Positions 38,597-47,135 of a DNA stretch of 64,000 nt are shown here, one piece after another. The notes beneath the pieces were generated by a model. It made no database searches. It saw only the letters and a list, made by a program, of their open reading frames with translations, and was not told where the DNA came from. The first letter of the stretch is position 1. Every line of letters starts with the position of its first letter. Origin of the DNA: an uncultured Collinsella sp. (GTDB taxonomy: Bacteria > Actinomycetota > Coriobacteriia > Coriobacteriales > Coriobacteriaceae); contig CAUBOH010000003.1 in NCBI GenBank assembly GCA_958437495.1, positions 75,692 through 139,691 of the forward strand, written 5' to 3'. The position numbers and the translations under genes are program-made.

Positions 38597-39321
38597 CAGT
38601 ACGCACCCCACGGCAGGAGTTTGTCCCCGAGCCTCACGATCCGGTCATACAGCACCGTGTGCCGTTCGTCCGGATTGCCGTCTCGGTGAAAATGGCCGTA
38701 ATACCAGTGCTTATAGTCCAGGCGGTCCTCGAGCTCGTCGAGGAATCCGGTCAGCCGGTCCACATCGGGGCGTTCCCAGCCTGGGTCCGGGTAGAGCGTC
38801 GGCGAGAGCATGCGCGTGGCGCAGGTATGGGTGATGACGCAGTCGATCTTCCAGCCGGCCTCGTCGAGCTTTGCCCGCGCGGCATCGAATTCGCGCTCAT
38901 CCGGGAGCTCCTGAGGCCACCAGCTGGAATACGGCACGCGGTATTCCCTGTCCACGCTCGTGGCACCGCCCATGGTGAAGATTGTCGAACCGTCGAGCTC
39001 GAAGACCTCGCCGCGCGTCAGGCGCCGAATGGGCGAGGTGTCCGACAGGCGCTGCGTCAGCCCGCCATACCACGGCTCCATGGGGCGCTCCTCCCAGTGA
39101 TCGAAGCGCTCGTGGTTGCCGTCGACGAACAGTACCGTGTAGGGGCGCGATTCCAGCCAAGCGATGTCGGCGCATTCCTCGGCAGAAAAGCCCCACGGAA
39201 AGCCAAAGTCACCGGCAACGATGAGATAGTCGTCGCTGGTAAGACTGTCGCCAAGCTCCCAGTCGCGGAGCTTTTGCATGTCGAGCCCACCGTGGATGTC
39301 GCCCGTCACATAGACCGTCAT
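38596..39321 (-). CDS. Calcineurin-like metallophosphoesterase, second of three
   Basis: 241 residues. GDIHG (8-12), GDFGFPWG, GNHERFD, THTCATR and GHFHRDG supply the metal ligands. Paralogue of the gene downstream. The frame is open far upstream (to 39891) but that stretch is out of frame with the real upstream gene; I start at the ATG at 39321, which overlaps the upstream stop by four bases (ATGA). Same operon, same unknown substrate. Confidence 0.82.
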   Translation of the reverse strand: MTVYVTGDIHGGLDMQKLRDWELGDSLTSDDYLIVAGDFGFPWGFSAEECADIAWLESRPYTVLFVDGNHERFDHWEERPMEPWYGGLTQRLSDTSPIRRLTRGEVFELDGSTIFTMGGATSVDREYRVPYSSWWPQELPDEREFDAARAKLDEAGWKIDCVITHTCATRMLSPTLYPDPGWERPDVDRLTGFLDELEDRLDYKHWYYGHFHRDGNPDERHTVLYDRIVRLGDKLLPWGAY

Positions 39322-39956
39322 CGGATCGCCTCTTCCCTCTTGTACGCCGCCAGCTCGCGCTCGACCTGCCTGTCGCCGGTCTCGTTGACCCACCAGGGCC
39401 ATTTCACCCGGCCGCACGGCTCGTCGACTCCGGCGAACCATTCCCTCAGCTCGTCGAGGCTCACCGGGGAGTGCCCGTTGGCATCGCAACCGACGTCGTA
39501 GCGCAGAAGGCCCTGCTTGCGGTTGAACTCGTTGTACGCGCCGCCACTGCTGTGGATGTGCCCGTGGAGGTGCCACGATCCATGGCTCATGCCCTGCCAG
39601 TCGGCCATGGGGTAATGGCTCAGGACGATCTTCTGCCCGTCGATCTTGAGCACGCAGATCGGCGGCTCCACGGTGAAGGCGCCCGCGACCGCCGGCTGGG
39701 TCCAGTCCTTGTCGTGGTTTCCCGGGACGAGGTGGATGCGCCTGCAGGCGATCCGCTTGCGCAGCCCGTAGGCGTCCTGGGCGGTCATCTTGAATGAGAA
39801 ATCCCCCAGGATGTAGAGCTCGTCGTCCACGGCAACCTTGCCGTTGATGTTGTCGACGATGGCGTCGTTCATCTGCCAAATCGTCTCCCACGGGCGGTCG
39901 GTGAACTTCAGCACGTTCTCATGCCCGAAGTGGGTGTCGCTGGTAAACCAGATCAT
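39318..39956 (-). CDS. Calcineurin-like metallophosphoesterase, first of three
   Basis: 212 residues. Motifs SDTHFGHENV, GDFSFK, PGNHDKDW, SHYPM and HGHIHSSGG. The DTHFGH opening is that of the phage/plasmid-borne metallophosphatase subfamily, different from the two downstream paralogues. The ATG at 39956 has AAAGGAGAC upstream. The leader holds a terminator-like hairpin (39979-40013), so expression may be attenuated. Confidence 0.82.
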   Translation of the reverse strand: MIWFTSDTHFGHENVLKFTDRPWETIWQMNDAIVDNINGKVAVDDELYILGDFSFKMTAQDAYGLRKRIACRRIHLVPGNHDKDWTQPAVAGAFTVEPPICVLKIDGQKIVLSHYPMADWQGMSHGSWHLHGHIHSSGGAYNEFNRKQGLLRYDVGCDANGHSPVSLDELREWFAGVDEPCGRVKWPWWVNETGDRQVERELAAYKREEAIR

Positions 39957-39978
39957 ATTTATGTCTCCTTTTATCGCT

Positions 39979-40013
39979 AAAAAACGTTCTCCTTCGAGGT
40001 CAGGAGACGTTTT
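39979..40013 (-). terminator. Terminator/attenuator in the leader of the phosphoesterase operon
   Basis: Arms 39981-39992 and 40003-40013 (one bulged base), followed on the minus strand by a run of T. It ends 22 bases before the first start codon, close to the ribosome site, so it could act as an attenuator. A second hairpin (ACATGAGG arms, 40021-40044) precedes it. Confidence 0.6.
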
Positions 40014-40148
40014 ATGAGCGACATGAGGTGCATATCCCTCATGTTTCAAGCTCCAATCTGCCGGATTTTCCCAACTAAAAGTTTACGCCCACACGCGAAC
40101 AGGATTTGATTTTTGAAATATGGACGAATTCCTCGTCAGGAGGGTAAA

Positions 40149-40223
40149 ATGATGCCGACGGCAGCCCAAGTTGTGGTGAGCTGGGCAGAGCCGTTGCTTA
40201 GTAGAGTTAGGTCATCGTCTTAG
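40149..40223 (+). CDS. 24-codon small ORF converging on the 41-aa peptide gene, copy 2
   Basis: Begins MMPTAAQVVVSWAEPLL. Same AGGAGGG ribosome site as copy 1. The frame is kept open despite several base changes between the copies. Its TAG overlaps the TAA of the 41-aa ORF. Either a very small peptide or the trace of a regulatory RNA. Confidence 0.35.
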   Translation: MMPTAAQVVVSWAEPLLSRVRSSS

Positions 40224-40345
40224 CGACGGTGGCCTTTCTTTTTGGGCTTCGAACCCTGCTTGAGTGCCTTGGAAAGGCCGACAAGGGCCGTGAGGAGCGA
40301 GACCATAGCGGTCAGGAGCTTCACGAGCTCGGTGAAATCGGTCAT
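40220..40345 (-). CDS. 41-aa hydrophobic-then-basic peptide, candidate type I toxin, copy 2
   Basis: Same 41 residues as copy 1, with one synonymous change (GGC to GGT). The GGGAGGTGAT ribosome site is unchanged. It lies just downstream of the relaxase gene on the same strand. TAGAAT near 40411 on the minus strand could serve as a -10 element. A stabilisation role for the mobile element is inferred. Confidence 0.6.
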   Translation of the reverse strand: MTDFTELVKLLTAMVSLLTALVGLSKALKQGSKPKKKGHRR

Positions 40346-40532
40346 GGGCATCACCTCCCATCGGATGGAGGGCTCTGCCCGGCACGAGGGCTGCCGCCAG
40401 CAAGGACGATTCTATCAGAGCGGCTGACTCCCGCCGATTAATTCATACTCCTCACCCTCGCCGAATTGCGAGCATGAAAGAATCGGCACTGGATGGCAGC
40501 GCGCTAGGGCACCGACGATAGGCTTTCCAAAA

Positions 40533-41732
40533 CTAGCGAGGCGTGTCTCCGCGAGCGTAATCGCCTCGGTCGACCGCGCGATCGACCTGCGGCGAGATGT
40601 CGACGTTGCCACCATGGGCTCGGCCTGCGGCGCGAACGCGGTCATCGCCAGCATCGAGAACGGCGCCGGCGTAACGGTTGCGAATCTCCCTTGCGTAACC
40701 GCGCCGGGCAAGAAGCTCATCACGAACCGCCGGATCCTCGAGCAGATCTTCATCGCACTTCGGTGCGATGAACTTAGGGAAGAGATTGTAGGCGACGCCC
40801 TTGCTCGCCTTTGCCTGCTCGACCCACGCCGAATACGCTTTCTTGAGACGCTTGATGTAAATCTCACAACGTTTCTCGTATGGAAGGGCTCGCTCGGCTT
40901 CCAACACGTTATTTTCGAAAGCCGTCTGCAACGACTTCAACGCGAAGCGCCCGTCGAGACGGGTCAGGTTGAAAGTGCACTTCGGATTACCGGCTTCTTT
41001 GATATCGAGATCGGTTGCGTAGACACGATTGTTCTTGACGAAAATGTCTACGCCCCATGAGGCGAGTAGCTTTTTGAACTGATCCATATTCTTTACGCGA
41101 CCTTCGTCAATCGCAATATGGATTAGCTCGCGCAGATTGTTTTTATAACTGTACTCTCCCCGCTCAACGATTATCTTTTCTGTGTCGCGCGGCTGACGAT
41201 CTCGAATCTTCGAATTCTTCTTTCCCTTTTCAAGTTGAGTAAGATTCCAGGCCTCGTCCATTTCACGAACCCACGCGGCGCGTTCGAATTTTCCGCGACG
41301 CCCGCCCGTCTCGCAACGCTTACCCGTCAAAAGATCCGTGCGGTTAATCGCCATATGAACCGCATAACGTTTTCCCGCCTTATCGCTTTCCTCATGCAAC
41401 GCGACAATCACTTGTTGATGCGTGTAGTGTTTCGCAAGCCATTGCTCCGCGTAGGCCATACACGCATCGGGGGTCATCTTGCCTCCGTTGCAGCTGCACT
41501 CCTCGGGTAGAAACGCGAGAATCTGATGAAGCATCGTTATGTTCTTCGCGCCGGCACGCGCAGGCCTGTCGTGATGAAACATCTTCCGCGTCATAGCCAT
41601 CTCGGAAAACCAGTGCTTTCCGTTCGCGAGGTTCCAGCCGCCGCGGGCCAAAGCGTGCTTTCCGTTAATGTACTTGCGCAGGTGCTTCGCGTAGCGCTCG
41701 GACGAAACACCTTTCTGCTTAACGACGGTCAT
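40533..41732 (-). CDS. Relaxase / mobilization nuclease
   Basis: 399 residues from the ATG at 41732, which overlaps the mobC gene by 14 bases. The N-terminal half carries the relaxase features: an opening basic region, YTHQQVIVALHEE and RYAVHMAINRTD, the His-containing segment that should bind metal next to the nicking site. The C-terminal ~200 residues are basic and helical. It is expected to nick oriT and lead the strand into a recipient using a helper's transfer machinery; no type IV secretion genes are in the window, so the element is mobilizable rather than self-transmissible. The stop lies inside the long repeat. Confidence 0.72.
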   Translation of the reverse strand: MTVVKQKGVSSERYAKHLRKYINGKHALARGGWNLANGKHWFSEMAMTRKMFHHDRPARAGAKNITMLHQILAFLPEECSCNGGKMTPDACMAYAEQWLAKHYTHQQVIVALHEESDKAGKRYAVHMAINRTDLLTGKRCETGGRRGKFERAAWVREMDEAWNLTQLEKGKKNSKIRDRQPRDTEKIIVERGEYSYKNNLRELIHIAIDEGRVKNMDQFKKLLASWGVDIFVKNNRVYATDLDIKEAGNPKCTFNLTRLDGRFALKSLQTAFENNVLEAERALPYEKRCEIYIKRLKKAYSAWVEQAKASKGVAYNLFPKFIAPKCDEDLLEDPAVRDELLARRGYAREIRNRYAGAVLDAGDDRVRAAGRAHGGNVDISPQVDRAVDRGDYARGDTPR

Positions 41733-42300
41733 CGAGCTCACCGCCATCGGTGAAATAGCGCTGTTCGAGCTCTTCGATAAAGAGAGTGACTTTGCGGGCG
41801 TTCTGGTAAACCTTTTCAAGCGTTCGGAAAACTGCCTTCTCGTTGTAGGCCGGAAGACCTTGCGCATTCACAAAATACATCAGCTGGTTGAGGTTCGTCC
41901 CCTCGCGATACAGCTCGTGATAGATTTTCGCGACCTGTGCCATATCGAAATCGATCTTCTCGATTTTCCCGGTAAGCATCACGCGGCGGGCATACGCACT
42001 GACGGTCGCACCGAGCGCATCCGCCTGTTTGCGGATCGCTTCGTGCTCCCCATCGGTGACCTTAACGTAAATAGTTTTCGAACGCGTTTCATGCAAATCG
42101 CCTGAAACGGTTTGCAGCTTTTTACTGCGGCCGCCGTCATCATTTTTGAAAATGACTAGGTCATCACTCCGATGAACCAATGCATAGCGAATGAGTTCGG
42201 CCTTCGTCATGCCTGCCTTGTCCGCCAAAGCGGAAAGCGTTTCATATTCTTCGGAAGTGAGTGTCGCCTTGACGGTGTACGGACGCTTACAACTCATCAT
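41719..42300 (-). CDS. mobC: MobC-like relaxosome accessory protein
   Basis: 193 residues. An N-terminal ribbon-helix-helix-like segment (YTVKATLTSEEYETLSALADKA) and a second similar one (IYVKVTDGEHEAIRKQADALGATVSAYAR) precede the MobC core, YREGTNLNQLMYFVNAQG, a strong family mark. It helps the relaxase open oriT. Two adjacent ATG codons (42300, 42297) follow TGGGGGC. Directly upstream is the hairpin-rich oriT-like region. Confidence 0.82.
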   Translation of the reverse strand: MMSCKRPYTVKATLTSEEYETLSALADKAGMTKAELIRYALVHRSDDLVIFKNDDGGRSKKLQTVSGDLHETRSKTIYVKVTDGEHEAIRKQADALGATVSAYARRVMLTGKIEKIDFDMAQVAKIYHELYREGTNLNQLMYFVNAQGLPAYNEKAVFRTLEKVYQNARKVTLFIEELEQRYFTDGGELDDRR

Positions 42301-42540
42301 GCCCCCAGGAAAGCAAAGCGAATCGGTGAGGCCACCGATTCAAAACCAATATGAGATTGCTTTCCTTTTTGGGAGCGACTGACGTCGCGCCGATTTTTGA
42401 AGTGACGCCGTCACTTTACTTAGAAATGAAAGGCGAACTTCATTTCTAACTTTATCGCCGTGGAAGGCGATAAACAAGATGTGTTGGCAGATAAAGGGGG
42501 CGAGTATGGCCCCATTTATCTAGCCCAACACCAATCTTGC
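42301..42540. other. oriT-like region with clustered inverted repeats
   Basis: 240 bases ahead of mobC with at least five stems: 42320-42328/42333-42341, 42375-42379/42384-42388, 42421-42429/42440-42448, 42451-42459/42466-42474, and a nested one 42481-42487/42525-42531 enclosing AGATAAA-GGGG / CCCC-TTTATCT. Such density right upstream of mobC-relaxase is typical of transfer origins. The nick site is not identified. Confidence 0.6.
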
Positions 42541-42650
42541 AATCACCGGAACGGCGATTGGGCGGAGCGTAGCGTAGACACGAAACGAGAGGCCTCGTTT
42601 CGAGCGAAAGGCTTCGCGGTGTCGTAGTGTCAGCGGAGACCGTGAGCGGA

Positions 42651-42694
42651 AGCGAATTTTTAACGCGAAGGATGCTGAGTGTTAGAAATTCGCT
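42651..42694. repeat. Structured repeat A with conserved loop
   Basis: 14-bp stem (42651-42664 with 42681-42694, one G-T pair) around a loop reading GCGAAGGATGCTGAGT. Same loop, different stem, as repeat B at 42709-42752. Confidence 0.65.
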
Positions 42695-42708
42695 GTAGCG
42701 AGAGCGGA

Positions 42709-42752
42709 GCGGTAATGCGAATGCGAGGGATGCCGAGTGTTTGCATTACCGC
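42709..42752. repeat. Structured repeat B with conserved loop
   Basis: 13-bp stem (42709-42721 with 42740-42752, one G-T pair) around GCGAGGGATGCCGAGTG. The stem sequence differs completely from repeat A while pairing is preserved. Confidence 0.65.
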
Positions 42753-42905
42753 GCAGCGGACTCCGGGCGAGGGCTGGAGCAAGTTGATGGAAGACCTTAC
42801 CGATTTGCGGAAGTTTTTACCCGGAGCATCCGGCACCGCCGGATTCTTTTGGAACGGCCTCTCGTTTGATTGCTTTCCTATCGTTTGCTCCCAGACTGGG
42901 CGTCT

Positions 42906-42930
42906 AAAAAAGGCGGCCGAACCGGCCGCC
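42906..42930 (-). terminator. Intrinsic terminator of the lipoprotein gene
   Basis: 8-bp stem (42912-42919 with 42923-42930, GGCGGCCG arm) followed on the minus strand by six T. It lies 52 bases past the lipoprotein stop. Confidence 0.85.
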
Positions 42931-42981
42931 CACAAATAAATAAACATTCACCGAATGTAAGAGAAGGGGAACGAATGTCCA

Positions 42982-43632
42982 TTACTCCCAATGACCGGCG
43001 ACGTCGACAACCCAATGCTGTCCCGTAGCCTGCTGTTCATAATGTCCCTGGTCCTCAGAGGTGGTATACGAATCATTGATTGCAGAACCGCCGTTAGGAT
43101 GCTGTGCATCGCCAAAAGTAGCGTGAGCGTGAGCGTCCATTTCGGCTGCAGATCCAAATGCCGCGTGGCATGCACTGCAGATCCAACGTTCATGGCGCGT
43201 ATAAACCACATTCGGCACCCAGACCTGGCTGTAATCTGTCTCCCAGTGGCCCTGCTCGGCAATCCACTTCTTCTGGCTACCGCCGTTGGAAGAAGAGTTA
43301 TTGCTGCCAGAGTTCTGAGAATTACCGGAATTCTGCTTAGACTGGGAGGAATCACCATTGCCGTCTGACTTCGACGAGTCGGAAGCTTTGTTGTCCTCCT
43401 TCTTGGAGTCATCGGACTTCTGGTCCTTGCCGTCGGATTCTTTCTTCTCCTCGGTCTGGGCTCCAGAGGTTTGCGCCGCCTTTTCTTCGCTCGGCTTCTT
43501 TTTGTCTTTATTCTTTACCGCTGTGGCGGCCCTTTCCGTAGAGCCGCTTCCTTGCTTTGCAACGCCGGCACATCCAAGTTGAGGTGCCGAAAGGCACACC
43601 AGAAGCGCAACGATAATAGCCTTTGTTCTCAC
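42982..43632 (-). CDS. Secreted lipoprotein with polar linker and C2H2-finger-like domain
   Basis: 216 residues from a GTG at 43632 (GGGGAG six bases upstream). A short basic start, hydrophobic stretch and LSAPQLGC give a probable lipidation Cys at 21 (an imperfect lipobox). A ~95-residue Lys/Ser/Asp/Asn-rich linker follows. The C-terminal ~85 residues have HWETDYSQVWVPN, then WICSACHAAFGSAAEMDAHAHA, a C-x2-C ... H-x-H zinc-finger-like pattern, then a second GQHWVVDVAGHW. An extracellular C2H2-like finger is odd. It lies 65 bases after the LAXTG protein gene on the same strand. Confidence 0.68.
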   Translation of the reverse strand: MRTKAIIVALLVCLSAPQLGCAGVAKQGSGSTERAATAVKNKDKKKPSEEKAAQTSGAQTEEKKESDGKDQKSDDSKKEDNKASDSSKSDGNGDSSQSKQNSGNSQNSGSNNSSSNGGSQKKWIAEQGHWETDYSQVWVPNVVYTRHERWICSACHAAFGSAAEMDAHAHATFGDAQHPNGGSAINDSYTTSEDQGHYEQQATGQHWVVDVAGHWE

Positions 43633-43697
43633 ACCGATCTCCCCGTCCATGAAACCGGGCGTTGGACACTGGCCGATATCCAACGCCCGGCTCGCTT

Positions 43698-46600
43698 TTA
43701 CATCTGCTCGCGGCGCTTCTTCTGGTCGAGGAAGACGCCGGCTGCCACGAGGACGGTACCGCCGATGGCGAACGTCTCGCCGATGAGTCCCGCGCGGTCA
43801 CCGGTCTGGGCGAGGCTGCCGGGCTGGGCGGTATCCGTGCCGGCGAGGTGCTTCGGGGTGTATGCCGCCTGCTGCTTTGCGGCCTCCTCCGCATCCTGTC
43901 GGGCAATCTCATCGGAAAGCTTCTGCTCCGCTGCGATGCGGTCGGACTTCGCCTGCTCGTAGGCGGCGAGTGCCGCATCATAGCCGGACTGGAGCCCGTC
44001 CACCGCGGCCTGCTTCTCGTCCAGGATGGCCTTGGCGGGCGCGACCTTGGCACGTGCCTCGACTGCTGCGGCGAAAAGCGCGTTGAGGGCGTCATCCGCG
44101 TTCGCGTCATGGCCGGAAGCGATCGCCGCGCCGGCATCGATGGAGTTCAGCTTCGACAGCTTGGCGTCTGCCTGCGCCTTCGCCTGTTCGGCGGCGGAGA
44201 CCAGGGACTCGGCGGCGGCGGTATCCGCCTTCGCGGCATCGAGGGCGGCCTTGGTGTCATTGACGGCCTTTACTGCATCCTGCTCGCGCTGCTGTGCCTC
44301 TGCGAGCTTCGCGGCAAGATCGGTGAGGATGTCGAGGTTCGACTGTGCGTCCTCGAGATCGGTCTGGGAGCCGGTAAGCCTGTTGGCGGCAACGCCGGTG
44401 TCGGCCTTTGCGGCATCGACGGCACGCTGGGCATCCGCGAGGGCGCGTGCGGTGGCGTCCGCCTTTTGCTCGGCGGCGGCGAGGACGGTCGCCTTCTCGA
44501 CCTGATCGGCTGCCGCCGCGTCATGGACGCTCTTTGCTGTATCGAGCGCCTTCTTGGCGTCGGCGACGTCCTGGAAGAACTTCGCGAGATCGGCGTTCGC
44601 AACCGTGACGTCCTGCTGCTTGGCCTCGGTGTCCGCCTTGGCGGAATCCAGCTTGGTCTGTGCGGCCGTTACGGCTGCGTTGGCGGCATCAAAGGCGACC
44701 TGTTTCTGCTGGACGGTCGACTTTGCCGTATCGACTGCCGCGTTGGCGGCATCGAGGTCCGATTTCGCCGCATTAAGCTCGGTCTGGGCATCCGTGACGC
44801 CCCGCTGCTTGGATGCGAGATCAGCCTTTGCGGCATCGACGGCACGCTGGGCATCGGCAACACCCTGCTTTGCGGCATCGACATCTGCCTGTGCGGAATC
44901 CGCTGCGTCCTGCTTCTGCTGGACGGTTTCAGCGGCGTCGGTGGCTGCCTGCTGCTTGGATGCGAGATCGGCCTTGGCTGCGTCGAGTGCGCTCTTGGCG
45001 TTCTTGAGACCGTTGATATAGGAGGTCAGCTTCTGCTCATACTCATCGACGGACATGGGGTTCATGTTCCAACCGGAGCCGGACCAGCCGGAGATCTCTG
45101 CGGTGTAGCACTGCGTCTGAAGCCCGGACATGGTGCCCTTGGTGCAGGTTGCAATCCCCATAACGGCGAGTTCGGGATTGATGATGTTCATGTAATGGCC
45201 GACGGTGCCGCTACTGCCGTTCTCCCAGTGGCAGTTGTCTGCAATCCAATGGTTGATTGCGACACCGTTCTTTGCATAGAAATCATAGGCATCCTTGCCG
45301 ACAAGACCGGTGACTCCATAAAGGGCCTCCGTTGCCTTGTCGAAAAAGCCCTTCTCCTGCTCGATCCACTGCCCACTCGGATCGATTCCGTAATTCCATG
45401 CCAGGTTTTCGGCAAAATCATATTGACGGGCATGATCGAGCACGGTGTCGCTGTAGTTGGCATCTGCGATCGCACCGGCGATGAGCTTGTAGGTGACATG
45501 GAGCTCGGACAGGCCGACCGACTTGCGGTAGTCGTTGACGGACTTCATCCACTTGATCGCATTGAGCATATTGTCAAGAGACGTGGCGTCCTTGGAGTTG
45601 CCGACTTCGGTCTTTCCGGCATATTTGGCGTTCAGGATGATGTTGACTGCGTCATCGGCACCCATGGCACGGAAGAAGCCGATGGCTCCCTGCTTGAGTT
45701 GCGCGTCGGCGGAATCGAGTTTTGCCTGTGCCTCGTCGACCTTCTGCTGCGCGGCGGTCACGGCGGCGTCTGCGGTATCCTTTGCGGCCTTGGCGTTCGC
45801 AAGCTCTACGTCGGCGGCTGCCTTGGCGGACTCAGCGTTCTTGACAGCCTGCTTCGCGGCATCCAGCTTGGCGACGGCGTCGGCATTCGCCTGCTTGGCC
45901 GCATCGAGGCCGGCGTTCGCGGCATCGAGGGCGGATTGGGCGGCGTTCACACCGGATTCGGCATCGGCCGCGGTCTGCTGCTTTACGGAGAGAGCCGTCT
46001 GGGCATCATTCAGGTCGGCCTGTGCCGTTGCCGCAGCGGACTGTGCCTGCTCGAGCTCGGACTCGCACTGGGACTGTGCCGCTCGAGCGGCGGCGAGGGC
46101 TGCCTCCGCGTCCGCGACCTTCTGTTTTGCCGCATCGTACTCCGGACCGCTGGCGCCTGCCTCCGCTGCGGCGAGGTCGGCTTTCGCCTTCTCGTAGGCG
46201 GCGCTGGCGGCTGCGGCCTTCGCATCCGACGCGTCCTTGTTCTGCTTGGCTGCGGCGAGGACGGAATCGGCTGAATCCTTTGCAGACTGGGCCGCAACCA
46301 GCTTGGACTGGGCATCGGCAAGCGTCGCGTTTGCGTTGGCGAGTTCGGCCTGTGCCCTGCTCACGGCATCCGTGGCGTCGCGCACGGTCTGCTCGGCGGC
46401 ACTGATAGCCTCCGGGGTGGCGCCTACGGCATCGACCTTGGCCTTATCGAGGGCGTCCTTGGCATCCTGGGCCACCTTGAGGGCGGACTGGTACGCCTCG
46501 TCCTTCTCGGATGCATCCGCCTTGGCGTCTGCGAGACCCGCCTTCGCCTGCTCGAGGTCCTTGCCGGCGGCATCGGCGGCGTCCTTGCCCTCCGCGACCT

Positions 46601-47054
46601 GACGGGCGTACTCGTCCATTGCCGCTCGGTCGGCTGCCGTTCCGGCGCTGACTGCAGAATCGTAGGATGCCTTGGCCTGGTCGCGGGCGGAAGCCGCCTC
46701 GTTGTAGGGACCGGCGGCCTCATCGTAGGATGCCTTGGCGCCGTCCTCCTTCGCCTTCGCCTCGTCGACTGCCTTCTGCAGGTCCGCGATGGTCTGTGCG
46801 GCGGATTTCGCGCCGGTACCGGATGCCGCGCCGGCATGGGCGGCGATCGGCGACATCACGGCGGGGTGCTGCGTGTCCCCGTCACCGGTCTGGGCGAATG
46901 CCGCGAACGGTGAGATGAGGCTCGATCCGGTCATGGCGGCCATGGTCGCCGCGGTGACCGTCAGACGCGCGATCCCCTTCGGGGTGTGAATCTTTTTGCC
47001 GGGCAGCGCGGCGAAGTGATCGCCGCCGGTAGCGAAATGCTTTCCCTGAGTCAT
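43698..47054 (-). CDS. LAXTG-anchored surface protein: coiled coils flanking a CAP domain
   Basis: 1118 residues. Signal peptide to about 55 (basic start, LTVTAATMAAMTG core, FAAFAQ cleavage). Residues ~80-470 and ~690-1060 are long Ala/Asp/Lys/Gln coiled coils made of repeated ~30-residue units (e.g. AKADLASKQ). Between them lies a CAP/SCP-type domain (~475-690: SVNDYRKSVGL, HARQYDFAENLAW, GHYMNIINPELAVMGIA). The C-terminus has SLAQTGD, a membrane helix and KKRREQM, a class E sortase-type LAXTG signal. I start at the ATG at 47054 with AAAGGAA; 47081 lacks a site. Probably an adhesin or cell-contact protein of the mobile element. Confidence 0.85.
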   Translation of the reverse strand: MTQGKHFATGGDHFAALPGKKIHTPKGIARLTVTAATMAAMTGSSLISPFAAFAQTGDGDTQHPAVMSPIAAHAGAASGTGAKSAAQTIADLQKAVDEAKAKEDGAKASYDEAAGPYNEAASARDQAKASYDSAVSAGTAADRAAMDEYARQVAEGKDAADAAGKDLEQAKAGLADAKADASEKDEAYQSALKVAQDAKDALDKAKVDAVGATPEAISAAEQTVRDATDAVSRAQAELANANATLADAQSKLVAAQSAKDSADSVLAAAKQNKDASDAKAAAASAAYEKAKADLAAAEAGASGPEYDAAKQKVADAEAALAAARAAQSQCESELEQAQSAAATAQADLNDAQTALSVKQQTAADAESGVNAAQSALDAANAGLDAAKQANADAVAKLDAAKQAVKNAESAKAAADVELANAKAAKDTADAAVTAAQQKVDEAQAKLDSADAQLKQGAIGFFRAMGADDAVNIILNAKYAGKTEVGNSKDATSLDNMLNAIKWMKSVNDYRKSVGLSELHVTYKLIAGAIADANYSDTVLDHARQYDFAENLAWNYGIDPSGQWIEQEKGFFDKATEALYGVTGLVGKDAYDFYAKNGVAINHWIADNCHWENGSSGTVGHYMNIINPELAVMGIATCTKGTMSGLQTQCYTAEISGWSGSGWNMNPMSVDEYEQKLTSYINGLKNAKSALDAAKADLASKQQAATDAAETVQQKQDAADSAQADVDAAKQGVADAQRAVDAAKADLASKQRGVTDAQTELNAAKSDLDAANAAVDTAKSTVQQKQVAFDAANAAVTAAQTKLDSAKADTEAKQQDVTVANADLAKFFQDVADAKKALDTAKSVHDAAAADQVEKATVLAAAEQKADATARALADAQRAVDAAKADTGVAANRLTGSQTDLEDAQSNLDILTDLAAKLAEAQQREQDAVKAVNDTKAALDAAKADTAAAESLVSAAEQAKAQADAKLSKLNSIDAGAAIASGHDANADDALNALFAAAVEARAKVAPAKAILDEKQAAVDGLQSGYDAALAAYEQAKSDRIAAEQKLSDEIARQDAEEAAKQQAAYTPKHLAGTDTAQPGSLAQTGDRAGLIGETFAIGGTVLVAAGVFLDQKKRREQM

Positions 47055-47135
47055 TGCTATTCCATTCCTTTTCCATGCCATGTCCGACTAGACATCAGAG
47101 CTCTTTCCAATAAAGGTAATTATGCGCCTTAACTG

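Larger units (their letters stand above)
40102..40547. repeat. Long direct repeat, copy 2 (small-ORF pair module)
   Basis: 446 bp matching 27561-28007. It overlaps the last 15 bases of the relaxase gene on the right. It holds the same convergent small-ORF pair. Confidence 0.85.

Noticed and set aside
38596..39891. 431-codon minus-strand frame as one fused phosphoesterase
   Set aside because: The first ~190 codons are out of frame with the real upstream phosphoesterase and Arg/Gly/Pro-rich. The gene starts at the ATG at 39321.
42660..42947. Overlapping ~90-codon frames on both strands near 42.7-42.9 kb
   Set aside because: They lie across covarying hairpins and a terminator and have no ribosome sites.
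43662..46274. 870-codon plus-strand frame opposite the LAXTG protein
   Set aside because: Reads as Gly/Leu/Cys-rich repeats caused by the Ala/Lys/Gln coiled-coil codons on the real strand.
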